Origin: a virus | IMG/VR virus record: IMGVR_UViG_3300021403_000027 | Location: 1-39,864 of that record | Strand: one strand, 5' to 3' | Length of the DNA stretch: 39,864 nt | Translations under genes and position numbers: made by a program | Notes under the pieces: generated by a model | The model's input: the letters and a program-made list of their open reading frames with translations, nothing else | Told to the model about the DNA's origin: nothing | Database searches by the model: none | In this document: positions 36,776 to 39,864 of the stretch, piece by piece | Position numbering within the stretch: the stretch's first letter is position 1 | Layout of the letters: every line of letters begins with the position of its first letter

Positions 36776-38935
36776 TTACATAGCCTGTTGATTTTGCTGC
36801 ATAGGTTGCCCACCTTGTGGCATTTGAGATTGTCTATCCGGTAACTGTTGGGGTTGTAAAGCCATTAATTGTTGGTAAAACTTTCGCGCTTCCTGTTGCT
36901 TCTCTGCACCCATTCTACCAACCTTCTCTAATTCTTGATCATCCATGTTTATACTCTCAAGGTTATTTGACTGCAAGAAAGTTTCTAGTTCTCCAAATTT
37001 CTGCACAGCTTCCAAAAGTTTTGTAAGGGCTTCCATCTTTTCTTTCGTTGCAAGTGCATGGTTCTTACTAATTTCCGACATTCTTTCTTCAAATAATCCT
37101 ATGTTACTTTCAGCCCTAGAATCACGTTCACGAGCCATTGACAATTGATTATGAATTTTAGACATAAGTTCTTTCATCTTCATTTCTTCGAATGCATGCT
37201 GAATATTCTGCTGTTCTGCTTGAACTGCCTGCATTTGCATTTCTTGATGCTGTAGAAACTCCATAATCTCGGCTTTACCTTGAATATTCATGTCTTTAAT
37301 GATCATACTCGGCGGTATCACCTCACGCCCGAATGCAGCATTGATATCCATCATTTGTTGAGCTTTTAGATTTTGCTGTGTCGGCGTCAATAACCCTTCT
37401 TCTACGACCGTATGATATTTGCTAAAAATACGACTGTAGAAGTGCGGTGAGGGCTCTTCACCTATCATCATGCCCACTTTCTCAGCATTCCAGTTATTTA
37501 GCGCAATGTTAAGCATTTTATCACCACACAACTTAAGAGCATAATCCCACTGATCAAAGTACTTTTGGAATACCATTAAATTAGCAGCCATCTTCATTAA
37601 CTGAGTAAGTGTCGAAATCTGCTTGTCATTCTGTCCTGCCCAATTTTCCAAGTTAATTCCAGCTGTTTTCCATATGAGATCATCCATTTGTTGCGCCAAC
37701 TCAAGATCAGACTGAGGCACCGCAGAAGGAATAAGCTTCTCGCAATCAGCCAACTCATATCCCTCATTGATAATGACATCCCAACCTTGACCTGATTTTT
37801 TAAGGTTGTCCTCATTTGCTACAGCTCCTACTTTTCGCTTCCATCCGGCATTAATAGTTGCTGATACTATATCGTTATTAGTTATTACCTTGTAGTTGAA
37901 TAAGAACTGGGGATCGCGCATTGTGCGAATAAGGCTTCTCACACGTAAATCATAATAATTAATGTGAGGTTCATAATTCCAAAATACTGGTATGAAAGGG
38001 CATCCCATACCGGAACCTAATGGATTATCACCTTGATACATTAGTTGATCATTAAGAACTACTGCAAGTTTCCATACTGGTTGCTCAACTTCAACGACTT
38101 GCATTCCTTCCATGCCGCTCATAATCTGCTCTAATTGCTCGTCACCACCCCCAAAATCAAAGAACTGTTTGCGTTGTTCGCTGTAAAGTCGCTTCACTTT
38201 CTTTTTCCACTTATACCAAACGTAAGACACGACCATTAGGTCATTTCGTGCCATGTTGTAGTTCTCAGGCAGAAAATAAAAGGAACCATAGCGTTGAGGA
38301 CTTCCAGCCATAGGCGCAATATTTTCCAATTTGTCGGGAAATCGCTCTTCGGCTTCTTTTTTAGAAATATACTCCTGACACCACACAAACTGAGCATCAC
38401 TCATATCCGACTCTCTAAAGTAGGGATCCACGAGAAACGAATTATACTCCCATATTTTAAGTTTAAGTTGGCCTTGTGCTGCATCATCACCCGTATAATC
38501 GAGGTACGGCTGTGCCAGAACCATTCCAGAGATCGCGGCCAGTTCACACGCTTTGCTAAATTGCTCATGAATGGATCCTCGCATGCATACAGATGTCATT
38601 AGTTTAGTGTATTGATCAGTAGTTTTAGGATCGCTACCATCAATATTTTGAAATACAATGCTTTTGCGATGTTGCCTCTGATACCCTGTAATCATATTTA
38701 CAGGCTGTTGACACAGGTTAAAGTAATATTGCTGATATGAAGTGGTGGGACTGAAATTAAAATAACGGTTTACAAACGTCTGTGAACCGGCATAGAAAAG
38801 GGTATCAATATTTGCCTGATTCCAACGGCTCTGCTCAACAGGTTGAAACTTGCTATACAGACTATCAAGCCATTGCCTAACATTTCCTTGATTGGGCTCT
38901 AAAGAATTATTCCAAGGCGCATTGTACAAACTCAT
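36776..38935 (-). CDS. Portal protein (P22-type)
   Basis: 719 residues. VRQWLDSLYSKFQPVEQSRW, then NIDTLFYAGSQTFVNRYFNF, and QQPVNMITGYQRQHRKSIVF is the hallmark opening of P22-type portals of podoviruses. SFLVDPYFRESDMSDAQFVW, and the central CPFIPVFWNYEPHINYYDLR with RTMRDPQFLFNYKVI follow. The C-terminal 150 residues are Gln/Met-rich coil as in long portals with a barrel. It forms the dodecameric DNA gate. A 7-pair hairpin (38945-38962) precedes its start; ribosome-binding site AGCAGG. Confidence 0.9.
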   Translation of the reverse strand: MSLYNAPWNNSLEPNQGNVRQWLDSLYSKFQPVEQSRWNQANIDTLFYAGSQTFVNRYFNFSPTTSYQQYYFNLCQQPVNMITGYQRQHRKSIVFQNIDGSDPKTTDQYTKLMTSVCMRGSIHEQFSKACELAAISGMVLAQPYLDYTGDDAAQGQLKLKIWEYNSFLVDPYFRESDMSDAQFVWCQEYISKKEAEERFPDKLENIAPMAGSPQRYGSFYFLPENYNMARNDLMVVSYVWYKWKKKVKRLYSEQRKQFFDFGGGDEQLEQIMSGMEGMQVVEVEQPVWKLAVVLNDQLMYQGDNPLGSGMGCPFIPVFWNYEPHINYYDLRVRSLIRTMRDPQFLFNYKVITNNDIVSATINAGWKRKVGAVANEDNLKKSGQGWDVIINEGYELADCEKLIPSAVPQSDLELAQQMDDLIWKTAGINLENWAGQNDKQISTLTQLMKMAANLMVFQKYFDQWDYALKLCGDKMLNIALNNWNAEKVGMMIGEEPSPHFYSRIFSKYHTVVEEGLLTPTQQNLKAQQMMDINAAFGREVIPPSMIIKDMNIQGKAEIMEFLQHQEMQMQAVQAEQQNIQHAFEEMKMKELMSKIHNQLSMARERDSRAESNIGLFEERMSEISKNHALATKEKMEALTKLLEAVQKFGELETFLQSNNLESINMDDQELEKVGRMGAEKQQEARKFYQQLMALQPQQLPDRQSQMPQGGQPMQQNQQAM

Positions 38936-38944
38936 TTAAAACCT

Positions 38945-38962
38945 GCTGCTATTGTTAGCAGC
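38945..38962 (-). promoter_or_regulatory. Hairpin upstream of the portal start
   Basis: GCTGCTA-ACAA-TAGCAGC on the minus strand, 7 perfect pairs and a four-base loop, then AGGTTTTAAATG, so the hairpin touches the ribosome-binding site of the portal gene. It could be a weak terminator or a translation control. Confidence 0.5.
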
Positions 38963-39044
38963 AAGTTTACTCTTATGATTATTTAAATTACCATTCTAAA
39001 AGAGAAATATAAAATTTGAATACTTTTTCATTCCTTTCGACTCT

Positions 39045-39815
39045 TCAATGACCATTGCGAAATTGTCGAATGTCCACTGGTTGATCAGGATCTTTTTTTG
39101 AGTGCCTTTCGTCATGTTGCCGTTGGCAACTAGTTGCACAATGCTCTACTCCCATGCATATGCCTAATCCTTTGAGTATTCCTCCTACCACTACTACTTC
39201 CGCACCGCCGATTGCGCATAATACATAACCAGCAATGTATGATCCTACCGAAAATGTAACTTTAGGGGGTACATCGTCAATAGTCCACGGAGCTATTTGT
39301 TGACTGCAACCGATTCTATCGTAAAGCTCTCCTTGTTCATAGTAGTTTACTGATACAGCAAAACATCCCACATTCGCGACATCTTCAAAATTGAACCCAT
39401 CTTCTTCGTCTTCCACTTCCTTTGCACAATAGTTGTGATGCTGCATCACACCATCTCTCTTATCCATGTATTTAGCTAGAGACTTAATCCATTTGCTTTC
39501 AAACTTCTTACCAGTAGCATGCATGATCACTTGCTCATATTGCTGTAGACCAGCTTTGAGATATATATGCTTCCCTGTAAATGCCCTTACACACATGCTC
39601 ATTTGCTCGATCTGATAAAAAATATAGTCGGGAGATGCATAGGGGTTATCAAGTAGATTGTCTAAGCAATTGTTAATCTGCGTATAATCTGCCCTATATG
39701 CCTTATTGCATACATCGTAATTGTCTAAATCTCGTGTATCCGCATGTACTGATACTGTTGTGAAGCAGCTAAGGCACATATAACAAGCAATAATACCTCG
39801 TATGAAATTAACCAT
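39045..39815 (-). CDS. Secreted cysteine-rich protein of unknown function
   Basis: 256 residues. A signal peptide (FIRGIIACYMCLSCFTTVSVHA, about residues 4-25) precedes a mature part with many Cys (about 14) and a late hydrophobic segment (about residues 195-224, SYIAGYVLCAIGGAEVVVVG). A His/Lys-rich end follows. No peptidoglycan hydrolase motif is present. It is a candidate for host-surface modification, superinfection exclusion or a lysis role. AGAGGGG ribosome-binding site. Its first codons are duplicated at 1-87 because of the terminal repeat. Confidence 0.7.
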   Translation of the reverse strand: MVNFIRGIIACYMCLSCFTTVSVHADTRDLDNYDVCNKAYRADYTQINNCLDNLLDNPYASPDYIFYQIEQMSMCVRAFTGKHIYLKAGLQQYEQVIMHATGKKFESKWIKSLAKYMDKRDGVMQHHNYCAKEVEDEEDGFNFEDVANVGCFAVSVNYYEQGELYDRIGCSQQIAPWTIDDVPPKVTFSVGSYIAGYVLCAIGGAEVVVVGGILKGLGICMGVEHCATSCQRQHDERHSKKDPDQPVDIRQFRNGH

Positions 39816-39864
39816 TTTTCCCCTCTTGTCAAGTTTTTTTTTGATAGCAATTTGTACAACTGGA
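39729..39864. repeat. Terminal direct repeat, right copy
   Basis: Same 136 bases as 1-136 except T at 39855. It holds the start codon and ribosome-binding site of the secreted-protein gene. See left copy. Confidence 0.95.

Noticed and set aside
1-39864. Integrase, CRISPR array or insertion sequence
   Set aside because: No tyrosine or serine recombinase motif, no regularly spaced repeats and no transposase were seen; the HTH_17 protein alone does not imply integration.

Overview
The window is one complete tailed-phage genome of the short-tailed (podovirus) type. Bases 1-136 recur at 39729-39864 with one mismatch, so the molecule closes into a circle of about 39,728 bp, or carries a short direct terminal repeat. 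The DNA is AT-rich. The head genes are a P22-type portal, a scaffold and an N4 gp56-type major capsid protein. The packaging genes are a small terminase and a PBSX-type large terminase. There is no tape measure, sheath or long-tail tube, which fits a podovirus. I see no integrase, polymerase, recognisable endolysin or classic holin.

Layout. The late genes lie on the minus strand and read leftward from about 4.9 kb through the origin of numbering and on to a strong terminator at 16.06 kb. In transcription order they are: small terminase, DNA methyltransferase, two DUF551 proteins, large terminase, small membrane and zinc-ribbon proteins, a secreted protein, portal, a block of small conserved virion-module proteins with two tRNA-like genes, a Tad2-like protein, scaffold, a membrane protein, the capsid gene, head-tail connector and tail genes, ejection proteins, fibres ending in an S74 chaperone, and three tiny Lys-rich proteins. 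The early genes lie on the plus strand from 6.3 to 14.9 kb: small regulators, an annealing protein paired with a lambda-type exonuclease, replication proteins, a RusA-like nuclease, a ParB-like protein, a metallophosphoesterase and many small orphans. A cro/cI-like repressor at 5866-6054 is transcribed away from them. A short minus-strand unit (14.9-16.0 kb) converges on the end of the early operon. Two plus-strand cassettes (18.96-19.32 kb and 34.17-35.21 kb) sit inside the minus-strand late region and look like later acquisitions.

Main points of interest. (1) The major capsid gene is interrupted by about 400 bp with the pairings of a group I self-splicing intron. P3, P7, P8, P9 and two peripheral hairpins can be drawn by eye, and a splice of 32268 to 31865 restores a 322-codon capsid frame. 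A small double-CxxC ORF overlaps the intron core. (2) Three promoters in the immunity/early region each carry a near-identical 13-bp dyad inside a 17-bp spacer, a probable operator set for the repressor. (3) A hydrophobic protein just upstream of the capsid resembles, from memory, small membrane proteins of environmental Chlamydiae. With the apparent lack of an endolysin this raises the untested possibility of a tailed phage of a chlamydia-like or other intracellular host. (4) There are candidate anti-defence genes (a Tad2/DUF2829-like protein, a Lar-like zinc ribbon, a methyltransferase), three DUF551 copies, two odd tRNA-like genes in tandem, and a duplicated virion domain.

All functional calls come from reading the translated sequence and recalling family patterns. 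No search was run.
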